Shown: piece after piece, positions 8,095 to 16,809 of the stretch | Layout: every line of letters starts with the position of its first letter | How positions within the stretch are numbered: position 1 is the first letter of the stretch | From: UBA1715 sp045615765 | GTDB lineage: Bacteria; Bacteroidota; Bacteroidia; Bacteroidales; UBA1715 | Direction: 5' to 3' | DNA: 64,000 nucleotides | NCBI GenBank assembly: GCA_045615765.1 | Contig: JAZLFM010000038.1 | Coordinates: 1-64,000, forward strand | Translations under genes and position numbers: made by a program | Notes under the pieces: model-generated | What the model saw: only the letters and a program-made list of their open reading frames with translations | Databases searched by the model: none | What the model was told of the DNA's origin: nothing

Positions 8095-10044
8095 CTAATT
8101 TTTTAAGAAGATAAATGTTTCTTTTGTTTTACAATCGAAGAAAGTCGTATCTATTATATGTTCAATTGTTTTAGGTAAAGAAGTATTAGGCTCTACAATT
8201 AAAAATCCTAAATGATATTTTTTTATAAAAGTTAGTTGTAGAGTGTCTATTGATGTTGCACCATGCTTTTGTATATAATTTTGGCAAAATTGCGAAAATG
8301 GATCTTGTTGTAGTTGAGATTTATATGTTCTTTTAAAAAACAAGGTTAGTTTTGATTTTCCATATGTTTTTTCTATTTCTTTATTTATGCAACTGTCGTT
8401 TTGGAAAAATGTATTAAGATTTGTGAAATACATAAAATTAGTGTTAAGACAAAAAGGCTCAAATGCATATCCATTAGGAACCTCTAAATTAAATATTTGT
8501 GTCTTTGAAGAAATAATTCCTCCTTTCTTATTTATGCAGTTTGAATTATAATAATCTGAAACATTTGTAATGTAGTTTATATCGTGATTATCGCTAGGTG
8601 TATATGAAATATTTCGTCTACTAATGTAAAAAATGATACTGGTATAGAGTAAACAGCAACCAAGATAAAATATTATACTTTTTTGCATGTAATTCTTAGC
8701 AACTGTTGTTAAAGTCAATAATATAGCTAAATATGAAAATATGCATAAAAGAGGAATATTTACTAATGTATGTAATTGGTCTGCATCATATCGGAATAAA
8801 GGATATGAGAAATATCCATATAATAATCCACAACAACTGCTGATAAAAAAGAATACAATAAGTTCTTTATAATCTAGTATAAGTTCTTTCAAAATGTTAT
8901 TCTTTTTTATTATGGATGAGAAGAAAAGAATACCTATTGGAATGAAAAATGGTGTAAACATTATATAATTGGTAATGTTTGCATAAAGATGTTTTCCGAA
9001 TTCGTTGAAAGAATAAAATTGCAAACAGTAGTTGATAAAACCAGGCTGACTATTTATGTCAGTTGATTTATTGCAAATAGTATAAAAAAGAAGTATGATT
9101 ATAGCTGCGCTAAACGTCGTTGTCATTAGCATTAAGACAGTTTTCTTTTTCTTGTCAAAAATCAGTTGCGCTAATCCTAATAAAACTAATGAACTATATA
9201 TTGTTGGCATAGCTCCTAAATGAAATAATGGAGCAAAAAGTAATGGAATGAACCACTGTTGGTTGTGTTTCATGTATAGTAAGATAGCCCAGATGTAAAA
9301 GCAATACATAAACATACCCAACGGTCTGTATGCAAGACTTTGCTTTTGTTCAATTATAGAATAATCTAATAGGAAAGGGCAAATGGTAACAGAAAAAATA
9401 CTTAGGAAAAGCAGGATGCTTTTGTTGGATAAATGTCTTGTAATTGACATCATACCACTAATTAATAATGTTGTACCTATACTTCGTTCTATTATGGAAT
9501 AAGAAAATATAGGATTTGTATTGAATAGAGTAGCCAAAAGATTAAGAAACCAAAGTTCTATGTAGTGGTATGCTGTAGCATTATGTGGGTTTCCGTCATA
9601 AACAGAATTTGCTGTTTCTATACCGTATTCCCCTAATTTTGAACTAAGAAAAGTATAAAATACATCATCAAAATGAGGTATATATTGAAATGGGGTTTTG
9701 CTGGCAAATAGAGAATAATAAAAGAATAGTGCAGTTGAGCATACTAATAAAATGACAAGTGGAATAAAATTCTTTTGAGCAATAGGATAATTGAAATGTA
9801 AATTCTTTCGATTTATTAAGGTATAAATTATTGCCATTGCAATTCCACAGGAAAGAATTGTATTTCCATTGGTTTTATAAATCGCATATACACTAGTTAT
9901 TGCGAGAAAACCAACAACAAGATTTACAAATGTTTCATAAAAAGGTTCCTTCTGTGTGTTGGAAAAAGGACATGTTAGTATTAGCCCGGTTAAATAAAAA
10001 ATACAAATAGAAATGAGAGTTGCTAGTAGTGCTATGAGATTCAT
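8095..10044 (-). CDS. Polytopic membrane protein, possible GT-C glycosyltransferase
   Basis: Large integral membrane protein (649 aa) with about twelve hydrophobic spans in the first 480 residues and a soluble C-terminal part of about 170 residues. The first large loop has an acidic pair (PHFDDVFY), followed by AYHYIELWF. An early-loop acidic pair is typical of GT-C transferases, which use polyprenyl-phosphate sugars. I do not recognise the family with certainty. The start at 10044 overlaps the WecE stop as ATGA, so I prefer it to the ATG at 10077. As last gene of an operon with a GtrB-like transferase, it could transfer the lipid-linked sugar, but a flippase or polymerase role is also open. 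Confidence 0.6.
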   Translation of the reverse strand: MNLIALLATLISICIFYLTGLILTCPFSNTQKEPFYETFVNLVVGFLAITSVYAIYKTNGNTILSCGIAMAIIYTLINRKNLHFNYPIAQKNFIPLVILLVCSTALFFYYSLFASKTPFQYIPHFDDVFYTFLSSKLGEYGIETANSVYDGNPHNATAYHYIELWFLNLLATLFNTNPIFSYSIIERSIGTTLLISGMMSITRHLSNKSILLFLSIFSVTICPFLLDYSIIEQKQSLAYRPLGMFMYCFYIWAILLYMKHNQQWFIPLLFAPLFHLGAMPTIYSSLVLLGLAQLIFDKKKKTVLMLMTTTFSAAIIILLFYTICNKSTDINSQPGFINYCLQFYSFNEFGKHLYANITNYIMFTPFFIPIGILFFSSIIKKNNILKELILDYKELIVFFFISSCCGLLYGYFSYPLFRYDADQLHTLVNIPLLCIFSYLAILLTLTTVAKNYMQKSIIFYLGCCLLYTSIIFYISRRNISYTPSDNHDINYITNVSDYYNSNCINKKGGIISSKTQIFNLEVPNGYAFEPFCLNTNFMYFTNLNTFFQNDSCINKEIEKTYGKSKLTLFFKRTYKSQLQQDPFSQFCQNYIQKHGATSIDTLQLTFIKKYHLGFLIVEPNTSLPKTIEHIIDTTFFDCKTKETFIFLKN

Positions 10045-11177
10045 TGTTGTTGATAATGTTTTTGTATAATTGAACAAATCAATTCCACATCTTCCTCTGT
10101 CAAATCATAGTACATAGGTAACCGTACCAAACAATCGGCATACATATCACAATTAGGAAGATTTCGATTATCATGTTTATCTTTGTAAAATGGGCTGCTG
10201 TGTAAACTCAGATAATGAAATACGGCAAGTATATCGTTATTTTTAAGTTCTTGAATTAATGCAGTTCGTTCTTCCAACGAATTACAAACCAAATAGAACA
10301 TGTGTGCATTATTAGTTGCGTATTCGGGAATGTTAGGTACACGAAAACATCCTTTTGCAGCAAGAGGTTGCAACTGTTCAAAATACAAATTCCAAAGTTG
10401 CTTACGTTTGTTTTGTATTTCATCCATATTTTCTAATTGAGCCCATAGAAAAGCTGCAATAACCTCGCTTGGTAAAAAAGAAGAACCTGTATCAACCCAA
10501 CCGTATTTGTTTACCTCTCCACGGAAGAATTCAGCACGGTTTGTTCCTTTCTCCCAAATTATTTCAGCACGACGGATAAAACGTTCGTCATTTATTGCAA
10601 GCATTCCTCCTTCTCCCGAAATAATATTTTTTGTTTCGTGGAAAGAGAATGCCGATAGGTGGCCGATAGAACCAAGAGGTTTACCTTTGTAAAAAGAATC
10701 TATTGCTTGTGCAGCGTCTTCAACTACAAGTATGTTATGTTTGTTTGCGATGGTCATAATTGCATCCATGTCGCAGGCAACTCCTGCATAATGAACAGGA
10801 ACTATTACTTTAGTTTTTGATGTAATTAAAGATTCTAGTTTGTTTGCATCGATATTGGGATTTTGCCCCATGCTGTCGGCAAAAACGATTTTTGCGCCTG
10901 CACGAACAAATGCCAATGCAGAGGAAACAAATGTATAGCTTGGAACAATAACTTCATCACCTGGTTGGATGTCACAAAGTATGGCAGCCATTTCAAGTGC
11001 ATCGGTACAGCTGGTTGTAAGCAAACATTTTTTGAAACCATATCGTTGCTCAAAAAATTGTTGGCATTTATGGGTAAAATCTCCATTCCCTGAAATTTTA
11101 CCTATAGCAACAGCTTGAGTAATATATTCGGTTTCTTTTCCTGTAAGATGAGGAAGATTGAAGGTTATTTTATTCAT
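10041..11177 (-). CDS. wecE: dTDP-4-amino-4,6-dideoxygalactose transaminase (WecE/RffA type)
   Basis: PLP-dependent sugar aminotransferase of the DegT/DnrJ/EryC1/StrS family (378 aa). It converts dTDP-4-keto-6-deoxyglucose to dTDP-4-amino-4,6-dideoxygalactose, a precursor of Fuc4N-type sugars. The start (ITFNLPHLTGKE) and SGNGDFTHKC are characteristic of the WecE subgroup. VIVPSYTFVSSA, VVEDAAQAI and SFHETKN with the PLP-binding Lys follow, then GEGGMLAIN. It overlaps both neighbours by 4 nt. The rmlA/rmlB genes for the dTDP-keto sugar are not in the window. Fuc4N versus a closely related amino sugar is not settled by sequence alone. Confidence 0.9.
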   Translation of the reverse strand: MNKITFNLPHLTGKETEYITQAVAIGKISGNGDFTHKCQQFFEQRYGFKKCLLTTSCTDALEMAAILCDIQPGDEVIVPSYTFVSSALAFVRAGAKIVFADSMGQNPNIDANKLESLITSKTKVIVPVHYAGVACDMDAIMTIANKHNILVVEDAAQAIDSFYKGKPLGSIGHLSAFSFHETKNIISGEGGMLAINDERFIRRAEIIWEKGTNRAEFFRGEVNKYGWVDTGSSFLPSEVIAAFLWAQLENMDEIQNKRKQLWNLYFEQLQPLAAKGCFRVPNIPEYATNNAHMFYLVCNSLEERTALIQELKNNDILAVFHYLSLHSSPFYKDKHDNRNLPNCDMYADCLVRLPMYYDLTEEDVELICSIIQKHYQQQ

Positions 11178-11842
11178 TTATGACTTTTAAGTTCTTTATA
11201 TCGATTAAATAAGGTATCTTCTTTCTTAAATGTATCATCTTTAAAGATAAATAGAGAGAATTCAAATGGCATGTAATCATTTCTCAATATAATATTTCTT
11301 GAATATTTGTATGCAATTGAAAGTATTTTTTCTGGAGCGTAGTGAAATGTCTCTGGTAAAGTGTATTCGACTTTATCTGAAAGAAAATCAAATGCTAGTC
11401 CATCCTTACATATAGTTAATGTTTTCTTTATGATTTGTTCGATATATTCATATTTGTCGATACCGTTAACTGCTATGTTAAATGTCCCAGAAGCTATTGC
11501 AAAGTCAAAATTTTCAATATCTTTCATATCTAGGATGTTGATTTTTTTAAATTCAGTATATGGGGCTACATATATGTCTTTTGCTTTTACAATGAACTCG
11601 TTAAAAATATCTATGCCTAAATATTTGTATTTGTTAAATTTCTTTTGTAGGATTTTGTTTAAATCTCCAAAACCACAACCGATATCCAATATATATTTAG
11701 ATTCACAATTATATTGAGATGTTAAAATATCAAATCGAATATCCTGTTTCCCTTTTTTCCATCCTAGTGAAGCTGGGGCATATCCGTTCTTTTTGTAATT
11801 TTCGGTGTAGTATTGTTCTAAATTATCGTAATTGATTTCCAT
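11174..11842 (-). CDS. Class I SAM-dependent methyltransferase
   Basis: Soluble methyltransferase of 222 aa with the Rossmann SAM-binding motif I (ILDIGCGFGDLN near residue 55) and the acidic end of strand 2 (YLGIDIF). NILDMKDIENFDFAIASG covers motifs II and III. It lies between WbqC and WecE with a 4-nt overlap into wecE, so it may methylate the amino sugar or a sugar-linked group. The target atom cannot be told. An alternative role in N-methylation or formyl-type modification of the Fuc4N sugar is only inference. Confidence 0.8.
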   Translation of the reverse strand: MEINYDNLEQYYTENYKKNGYAPASLGWKKGKQDIRFDILTSQYNCESKYILDIGCGFGDLNKILQKKFNKYKYLGIDIFNEFIVKAKDIYVAPYTEFKKINILDMKDIENFDFAIASGTFNIAVNGIDKYEYIEQIIKKTLTICKDGLAFDFLSDKVEYTLPETFHYAPEKILSIAYKYSRNIILRNDYMPFEFSLFIFKDDTFKKEDTLFNRYKELKSHK

Positions 11843-11846
11843 TATA

Positions 11847-12545
11847 TTAGGTATTGAATTTCATATAATTTTTTGCTTTTTCCCCACAATTAAAAATTAA
11901 ATCTATAATTGAAACTCCATGTTCGAATGGTGGATATAGTTGTGGGTATTCTTGGTAATTTGAATAATCCATCCAAGTAAGTTTTATGTTTGCTTCCGAG
12001 AAAAATGATTCTACAATATAATCTTTGGCTGCAGGTCCAGATACGTATTCTGTTCCTTCTACTTTTTGAACTAAATCAACTAATCGTTCTGTCTTGCCTT
12101 CTATTAGTCCATATTCTGTATCAAAAGATAGTTTTGTTTTAATTTCAAGTATATTGCAGATTGCTCTGATAAACTTATAATTAACGTCAACCAAACGTGT
12201 TTCTTCTTTTCCCAAATATAATTCTTCAAAGATATCTTTATAATCGTTGAAATAGGGCGCTTTTCTATATGCATTCTTTATTGTTTCCCAATGCTTCTTA
12301 TTCCATGTTTTATCAGAAATAAAGGTCTCTGATATCTTTTGTCCAGATTGTTGGCATCCTTTACAATAGACAGGTATAGACAGCCATAGTAATCCATTTG
12401 GTGTTTTTATTTTATTTCGATTTCTCCAGTCCCTATTTGTATACTGCATTTCATCGTAAAAGATAAACTCATCAACCATGCCAATTATGTCAAAATATCC
12501 TTTCCATGGAATGTAATTTGATTGTAGAATAGCAACTTTTTTCAT
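11847..12545 (-). CDS. WbqC-like family protein
   Basis: The 232-aa protein matches the WbqC family found in O-antigen and glycan loci. Signature stretches are KVAILQSNYIPWKGYFD, FYDEMQYTNRDWRNRN and LSIPV at the N-terminus, with YVSGPAAKDYI and MDYSNYQEYPQLYPPF near the C-terminus. The biochemical role of the family is not firmly established; it is usually linked to making amino or acylamino sugars. It starts 6 nt after the GtrB-like gene and ends 4 nt before the methyltransferase, so it is part of the same operon. Confidence 0.88.
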   Translation of the reverse strand: MKKVAILQSNYIPWKGYFDIIGMVDEFIFYDEMQYTNRDWRNRNKIKTPNGLLWLSIPVYCKGCQQSGQKISETFISDKTWNKKHWETIKNAYRKAPYFNDYKDIFEELYLGKEETRLVDVNYKFIRAICNILEIKTKLSFDTEYGLIEGKTERLVDLVQKVEGTEYVSGPAAKDYIVESFFSEANIKLTWMDYSNYQEYPQLYPPFEHGVSIIDLIFNCGEKAKNYMKFNT

Positions 12546-12551
12546 AAGGTG

Positions 12552-13487
12552 TTAGATGTTTATTTTGTCGCGTATAATAAACAGTTGCCTTTCTTTTACT
12601 TGTTCGAATATTTTACCAATATAGAGTCCAAGTATTCCTAAAACAAAGAGAATTAAACCTCCAACAAACCAAATTGAGAACACTGTTGTTGTATAACCTT
12701 GCACGGTAATGATTCCTATAAGTTTTGCTACGATATTATATATGGCAAGTATAAAAGATAGTGCGGACATACAAAAGCCAAGTCCAACAGCTAATTGCAA
12801 TGGCTTGTTGCTGTTGGAAATCATTACATCAAAGGTAAGTTTTAATAATTTGCTGAGTGTATATGATGTGTTTCCTTCTGCTCGTTCTGCATGTTGTACC
12901 GGTATTGCAATAGATTTGAAACCTAAATAAGAAATTAATGTTACGAAAGATCGCGAGGTTTCTTTCATTTTGTTAAATTCATCAATGACACATTTCTTAT
13001 AAATGCCGTAGTTCGCAATGGCTTTATCTGTTTTTTGCCCGCTTAGCCAGTTAAAGAATCTATGGAATAGAGAAGAAGAAAGTTTTTTGAAAAAAGAATC
13101 TTTTCTGTCAATTCGTTGGGCATATACAATGTCAAATCCTTCTATTGCTTTGTTGTATAGGTTAGGGATTTCTTCAGGTCTGTCTTGTAAATCACAATCC
13201 ATTACTACTATCCAATCACCAGAGACATAGTGTAAACCTGCAGTGATGGCATAATGTTGCCCAAAGTTTCTACTTAGGTTAAGTCCTTTAACTTTTTCGT
13301 TATGGGAACATTCGGTAACTATCTCTAACCATGAATTATCAGGTGAAGCGTCGTTCACAAGAATTATCTCATAATTGTCAGTAATGGTTGTTACACTTGT
13401 TACAATACGACTTACCAGTTCGTGCACCATTTTTTCTCCTTTATATACCGGAGATACAATAGAAATATGTGGGGTTGTTTGTTTCAT
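12552..13487 (-). CDS. GtrB/ArnC-like polyprenyl-phosphate glycosyltransferase
   Basis: Family 2 transferase of 311 aa with two C-terminal membrane spans (about residues 233-255 and 268-292). It probably loads a sugar onto undecaprenyl phosphate at the inner leaflet. SIVSPVYKGE, ILVNDASPDNSW, LSRNFGQHYAI and VVMDCDLQDRPEEIP are the standard blocks of the DPM1/GtrB/ArnC group. RAEGNTSYTLSKLLKL precedes the membrane part. It is the first gene of the - operon that makes an amino deoxy sugar, which suggests that sugar is its cargo. A -7 box (TATCTTTG) lies 16 nt upstream. Confidence 0.9.
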   Translation of the reverse strand: MKQTTPHISIVSPVYKGEKMVHELVSRIVTSVTTITDNYEIILVNDASPDNSWLEIVTECSHNEKVKGLNLSRNFGQHYAITAGLHYVSGDWIVVMDCDLQDRPEEIPNLYNKAIEGFDIVYAQRIDRKDSFFKKLSSSLFHRFFNWLSGQKTDKAIANYGIYKKCVIDEFNKMKETSRSFVTLISYLGFKSIAIPVQHAERAEGNTSYTLSKLLKLTFDVMISNSNKPLQLAVGLGFCMSALSFILAIYNIVAKLIGIITVQGYTTTVFSIWFVGGLILFVLGILGLYIGKIFEQVKERQLFIIRDKINI

Positions 13488-13503
13488 ATTTAGTAGTAAT
13501 GTT

Positions 13504-13511
13504 CAAAGATA
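13504..13511 (-). promoter_or_regulatory. Putative -7 box of the GtrB/WbqC/WecE operon
   Basis: The - strand reads TATCTTTG, an exact match to the Bacteroidetes -7 consensus TAnnTTTG, 16 nt before the start codon at 13487. No clear TTG is seen 19-21 nt further upstream, so this is a half match. It implies a very short leader. Confidence 0.45.
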
Positions 13512-13572
13512 TAAAATAATCATGAAAAATTTTAGTGTTCTTTGAGATTTTGTATTTTTGTGTATGTGCGTA

Positions 13573-13638
13573 TACCTTGGTTTTGGAACAAAAATCATTT
13601 GATTTTACCTTGGTTTTGAAACAAAAGTTTTATTTTTG
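13573..13638 (+). repeat. Two direct repeats of 33-bp period upstream of the first AAA+/DUF4143 gene
   Basis: Two units begin at 13573 and 13606. The first 21 nt of each agree at 20 positions around the core CCTTGGTTTTGRAACAAAA, and the rest diverges. The core is a weak inverted repeat (TTG...CAA). The TTG of the second core would act as the -33 element, and the unit ends in the -7 box TATTTTTG. Such placement suggests an operator covering the promoter. The ATPase start is 20 nt after the array. Confidence 0.7.
13610..13638 (+). promoter_or_regulatory. Promoter of the AAA+ ATPase/glycan operon
   Basis: A TTG at 13610-13612, 18 nt of spacing, and TATTTTTG at 13631-13638 fit the Bacteroidetes promoter pattern closely. 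The start codon at 13659 is 20 nt downstream. The -33 element is inside the second direct-repeat core, so binding of a regulator there would compete with or recruit RNA polymerase. Confidence 0.6.
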
Positions 13639-13658
13639 TGTCTGAAAAATAGCATGTT

Positions 13659-15005
13659 ATGTTTTATAGAAAAATAGTTAAAGAAATGGAGCGTTGGGCG
13701 GCTTCGCAAGACCATAGACCTTTGGTGTTGCGTGGGGCTCGTCAGGTAGGCAAGTCAACAGCTGTGGATTTGCTATCGCAACAGTTCGATAATTATTTGA
13801 GTGTCAATTTGGAACGTTCCTCTGCCTTGCAATTGATGGAGTCGTCAGACGATGTTTCGGAGCTTGTTTCGCAGTTGTTCTTACTCTGCGGTAAGCAACC
13901 AAAACAAGGAAGAACATTAATCTTTATTGATGAGATTCAAAATTCTCCAAAAACGGTAGCACTGCTGCGATATTTCTACGAAGATCGTCCTGATTTGTAT
14001 GTGATTGCCGCAGGTTCGTTGCTTGAAACCATGCTTGGAAAGCAAATATCGTTCCCTGTTGGTAGAGTTGATTTTATGTTAATGCATCCATGCTCGTTTT
14101 CTGAATTTTTGGAAGCAATAGGTGAAAGTAGGTTTGTACCATTTGTTGAACAAACCAATCTGCCAGATGTCTTTCATCAACAGTTGATGAAACTCTATTC
14201 AACGTATATGTTGGTAGGAGGAATGCCCGAAGCAGTGGCGCAATACGCCGAGACAAGAGATGTGGTTGGGTTAGGAAAAATATATGGTCGTATAGTTGAA
14301 TCGTACGTCAATGATGCCGAAAAATATGCAACCAACCGAACGCAGTCGGAAGTGATACGCTACATATTGAGTGAAGGTTGGCAATTGTCTGGCGAAACAA
14401 TAACTCTTGGCGGATTTGCACACTCAAGCTATAAGGCGCGTGAGGTATCCGAGTCGTTACGTGCGTTGGAAAAAGCTATGCTACTTGAACTTTGTTATCC
14501 TATCACATCAGCACAACTGCCTGCTTTGTCTAATTTGGCACGCAGCCCTAAATTATTTTGGATAGACATAGGTTTAGTTAACTTTGTGGCGAAAATTCAA
14601 CGTGACTATCTGTTCTCCAATCAATTGATGGATGTGTGGAAGGGGAGGGCAGTGGAGCAAATGGTGGCGCAAAATTTACATGCACTTACTTTCGATGTGA
14701 ATTACAAAAATCGTTTTTGGGTACGCAATAAAAAAAGTAGTTCGGCAGAGGTCGATTTTGTATATCAAATTGATAATCATTTGATACCAATCGAAGTAAA
14801 GAGTGGGCATAACGCCCATTTGAAATCATTGCATCTATTTATGGACGAAAGTAGCGAAACTGTTGCTGTGCGTGTTTGGTCTCAACCGTATTCTGTTGAT
14901 GTTGTAAAAACTCAAACTGGGAAAGAGTTTTTGCTTTATAACATACCTTTTTATTATATCGAATCGTTGCCGAAAATATTGCAACGAGCAATTTATACTG
15001 AATAA
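13659..15005 (+). CDS. AAA+ ATPase with DUF4143 (PD-(D/E)XK-like) domain
   Basis: This 448-aa protein pairs an N-terminal AAA_14 ATPase with a C-terminal DUF4143 domain. Walker A is GARQVGKS (residues 26-33) and Walker B is FIDEIQ (89-94). A sensor-like AAGSLLE lies near 118, and a winged-helix-like middle follows. The C-terminus has D366, E379 and K381 (AEVDF and IEVKSG), the layout of a PD-(D/E)XK nuclease site with no key residue missing. Such proteins are common in Bacteroidetes, but their role is not established. It is the first gene of a glycan operon and overlaps the next gene by one base (TAATG). It sits behind a 33-bp repeat array, and autoregulation is an inference. Confidence 0.88.
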   Translation: MFYRKIVKEMERWAASQDHRPLVLRGARQVGKSTAVDLLSQQFDNYLSVNLERSSALQLMESSDDVSELVSQLFLLCGKQPKQGRTLIFIDEIQNSPKTVALLRYFYEDRPDLYVIAAGSLLETMLGKQISFPVGRVDFMLMHPCSFSEFLEAIGESRFVPFVEQTNLPDVFHQQLMKLYSTYMLVGGMPEAVAQYAETRDVVGLGKIYGRIVESYVNDAEKYATNRTQSEVIRYILSEGWQLSGETITLGGFAHSSYKAREVSESLRALEKAMLLELCYPITSAQLPALSNLARSPKLFWIDIGLVNFVAKIQRDYLFSNQLMDVWKGRAVEQMVAQNLHALTFDVNYKNRFWVRNKKSSSAEVDFVYQIDNHLIPIEVKSGHNAHLKSLHLFMDESSETVAVRVWSQPYSVDVVKTQTGKEFLLYNIPFYYIESLPKILQRAIYTE

Positions 15006-16252
15006 TGAAAACTCTCATATTTCTTTGTGACAATTATCCCATCGCAGCTCGTGAATTCTTTGTGGATGACGAGATGAAGGTGATTGCTCCGTATTTTGAA
15101 AAAATACTAGTGCTTACTTCTGCACAACCTGATGGTGCGGAGCTACAGCGGTATGTACCTGAAAATATGGAAGTAAGGCAATTTTCTCGTACAGATTTGG
15201 AAACGCAAAAATGGAAATCTATATGGCGCTTGTTCACACCTATGGTGCTGACGGAAATTTGTTTTGTTGTGAAAACACTGCCGGTAAAATATTGGTTGCC
15301 GGCATTCAAGATATTGTTTGTTGAGGTTCATAGGGCATTCAATCTGAAAAAAATCATAAAAACATATTGTAGAGACGTGGTGCACCGCGTCTCTACTGAT
15401 TGTGTATTCTATTCCTATTGGCACGATTATAAGGCAATGGCAATAGCATTAATGCGTAAGGATAATTCAAATATAAAATGTTATGCCCGTGCCCATCGGT
15501 GGGATGTATTTGCAGAAGAAAATAATCCTCCGTATTTACCTTTTAAAAATTTTGTTATAGAAAATTTATCAAAAACTATATCGATATCGGAAGCTGGAAA
15601 AAGCTCATTTGAATCGTATTTGTCTCGAAAATTGAATGATAAAGTACTTGTTTCCCGATTAGGTAAGTTTAATGACAGGATACCTCTATTTGAAAAAACA
15701 AATGATGATTTTGTTATTTGTAGTTGCAGCAATATAAATCCAATGAAGCGATTGCACTTAGTTGTAGAGATTTTATCTCAAATGAATGTGAAGAATGTTT
15801 CTTGGGTTCATTTTGGGGATGGCTATGAAGATTCAAAAAAACAAATTTATAAGACTATACAGGAAATGCTTCCTGATATGATTTTTGAATTTAAAGGTAT
15901 GGTACCTAATGAACAGATTTTGGATTTCTATGCAGAAAATTATGTGGATTTATTTATAAATGTAAGTGATAACGAGGGGATACCTGTAAGTATTATGGAA
16001 GCATTGTCTGCCGGAATTCCCGTTATTGCAACGAATGTTGGTGGGACAGCGGAAGCAGTCTCTCGATCTGTTGGTTTTTTAATAAAAAAGGATTTTGATA
16101 AAAAAGAAGTTGCAAAATGTATAGATGCATATCTGCAATCAGATTTAACTACTCAAGAGGCTTATCGTAGAAATGCGTATGAATTTTGGTTGAATAATTA
16201 TAATGCACAGTCTAATTATACTACATTTGTTACCGATATATTGAAACAATGA
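15005..16252 (+). CDS. Family 4 glycosyltransferase with an in-frame palindromic insert
   Basis: GT-B glycosyltransferase of 415 aa. The N-terminal half opens KTLIFLCDNYPIAAREFF. The C-terminal half has VICSCSNINPMKRLH, VHFGDGYE, FKGMVPNEQ and the E-x7-E donor block (EGIPVSIMEALSAGIPVI). It starts on the last base of the ATPase stop codon, so translation is coupled to it. Residues about 122-131 (RDVVHRVSTD region) are encoded by a 28-nt near-perfect palindrome at 15369-15396, which looks like an inserted repeat element. It falls between a helix and the strand VFYSYW, where an insert should be tolerated. Substrates are unknown. Confidence 0.88.
   Translation: MKTLIFLCDNYPIAAREFFVDDEMKVIAPYFEKILVLTSAQPDGAELQRYVPENMEVRQFSRTDLETQKWKSIWRLFTPMVLTEICFVVKTLPVKYWLPAFKILFVEVHRAFNLKKIIKTYCRDVVHRVSTDCVFYSYWHDYKAMAIALMRKDNSNIKCYARAHRWDVFAEENNPPYLPFKNFVIENLSKTISISEAGKSSFESYLSRKLNDKVLVSRLGKFNDRIPLFEKTNDDFVICSCSNINPMKRLHLVVEILSQMNVKNVSWVHFGDGYEDSKKQIYKTIQEMLPDMIFEFKGMVPNEQILDFYAENYVDLFINVSDNEGIPVSIMEALSAGIPVIATNVGGTAEAVSRSVGFLIKKDFDKKEVAKCIDAYLQSDLTTQEAYRRNAYEFWLNNYNAQSNYTTFVTDILKQ
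15369..15396. repeat. 28-nt palindromic element inside the GT4 coding sequence
   Basis: The two 14-nt arms pair at 13 positions, with one G-T pair, and the ends are GTAGAGACG and CGTCTCTAC. The GC content is far above the flanking DNA. The element is read in frame as RDVVHRVST. Similar GTAGAGACG-ended palindromes are known as dispersed repeats in cyanobacteria and other bacteria; that link is from memory. Confidence 0.75.
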
Positions 16253-16809
16253 TTAAACGATTAAAGCAGAAATTAAGATATCTTTTTGCAAAGAAGGTTT
16301 GTCCAGAGATAATTGGTGGTTGGAGGAATGCAAATGGTGTTTTTTGTAAACATACAGGCGTTAGTAATATGACGCATATTTCTCAAGATGGGGAAAATTT
16401 ATATATAGGCAATAATGTTTTTATTGGTCATTTTAATTATATAGATGGAAAAAATGCTCCTTTGACTATTTGTGACAATGTTGAAATAACAAACTATACA
16501 AGTGTTTTAACTCATTCGACACATAATGCCATTCGATTTTCATTGGCAAAAGAAACAAAACTAGTAGGGCCTGTATTTATTGGTGAATGCACATATGTTG
16601 GTCCTCATGTAGTTATCATGCCAAATACAAGAATTGGCAAGGGGTGTATAATTTCAGCATATTCGTATGTAAAAGGGAATTATCCAGATTATTCTATTTT
16701 GCGAGGTCAACCAGCTCGTGTAATAGGAGATACTAGGACGATAGATAAAGATTTGTTGGAAAAATATCCTGATTTACAATGTTTGTATTATAATAATGAA
16801 AATAATTAA
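16249..16809 (+). CDS. Hexapeptide-repeat (LbH) acetyltransferase
   Basis: Probable acyl-CoA-dependent sugar acetyltransferase of 186 aa. A basic N-terminal segment is followed by beta-helix repeats (LYIGNNVFIGHFNYID, LTICDNVEITNYTSV, VGPVFIGECTYVGPHVVIM, RIGKGCIISAYSYVKG) and the closing ILRGQPARVIGD. LTHSTHNA near residue 87 holds His residues in the position of the usual catalytic His. It overlaps the GT4 stop by 4 nt (ATGA) and the next gene by 14 nt, so all are made from one message. Its acceptor is probably the sugar placed by the neighbouring transferases. Confidence 0.87.
   Translation: MIKRLKQKLRYLFAKKVCPEIIGGWRNANGVFCKHTGVSNMTHISQDGENLYIGNNVFIGHFNYIDGKNAPLTICDNVEITNYTSVLTHSTHNAIRFSLAKETKLVGPVFIGECTYVGPHVVIMPNTRIGKGCIISAYSYVKGNYPDYSILRGQPARVIGDTRTIDKDLLEKYPDLQCLYYNNENN

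Noticed and set aside
13659..15005. Transposase or integrase reading of the AAA+/DUF4143 genes
   Set aside because: Walker motifs and DUF4143 residues fit the ATPase family; there are no terminal inverted repeats, target duplications or recombinase motifs.
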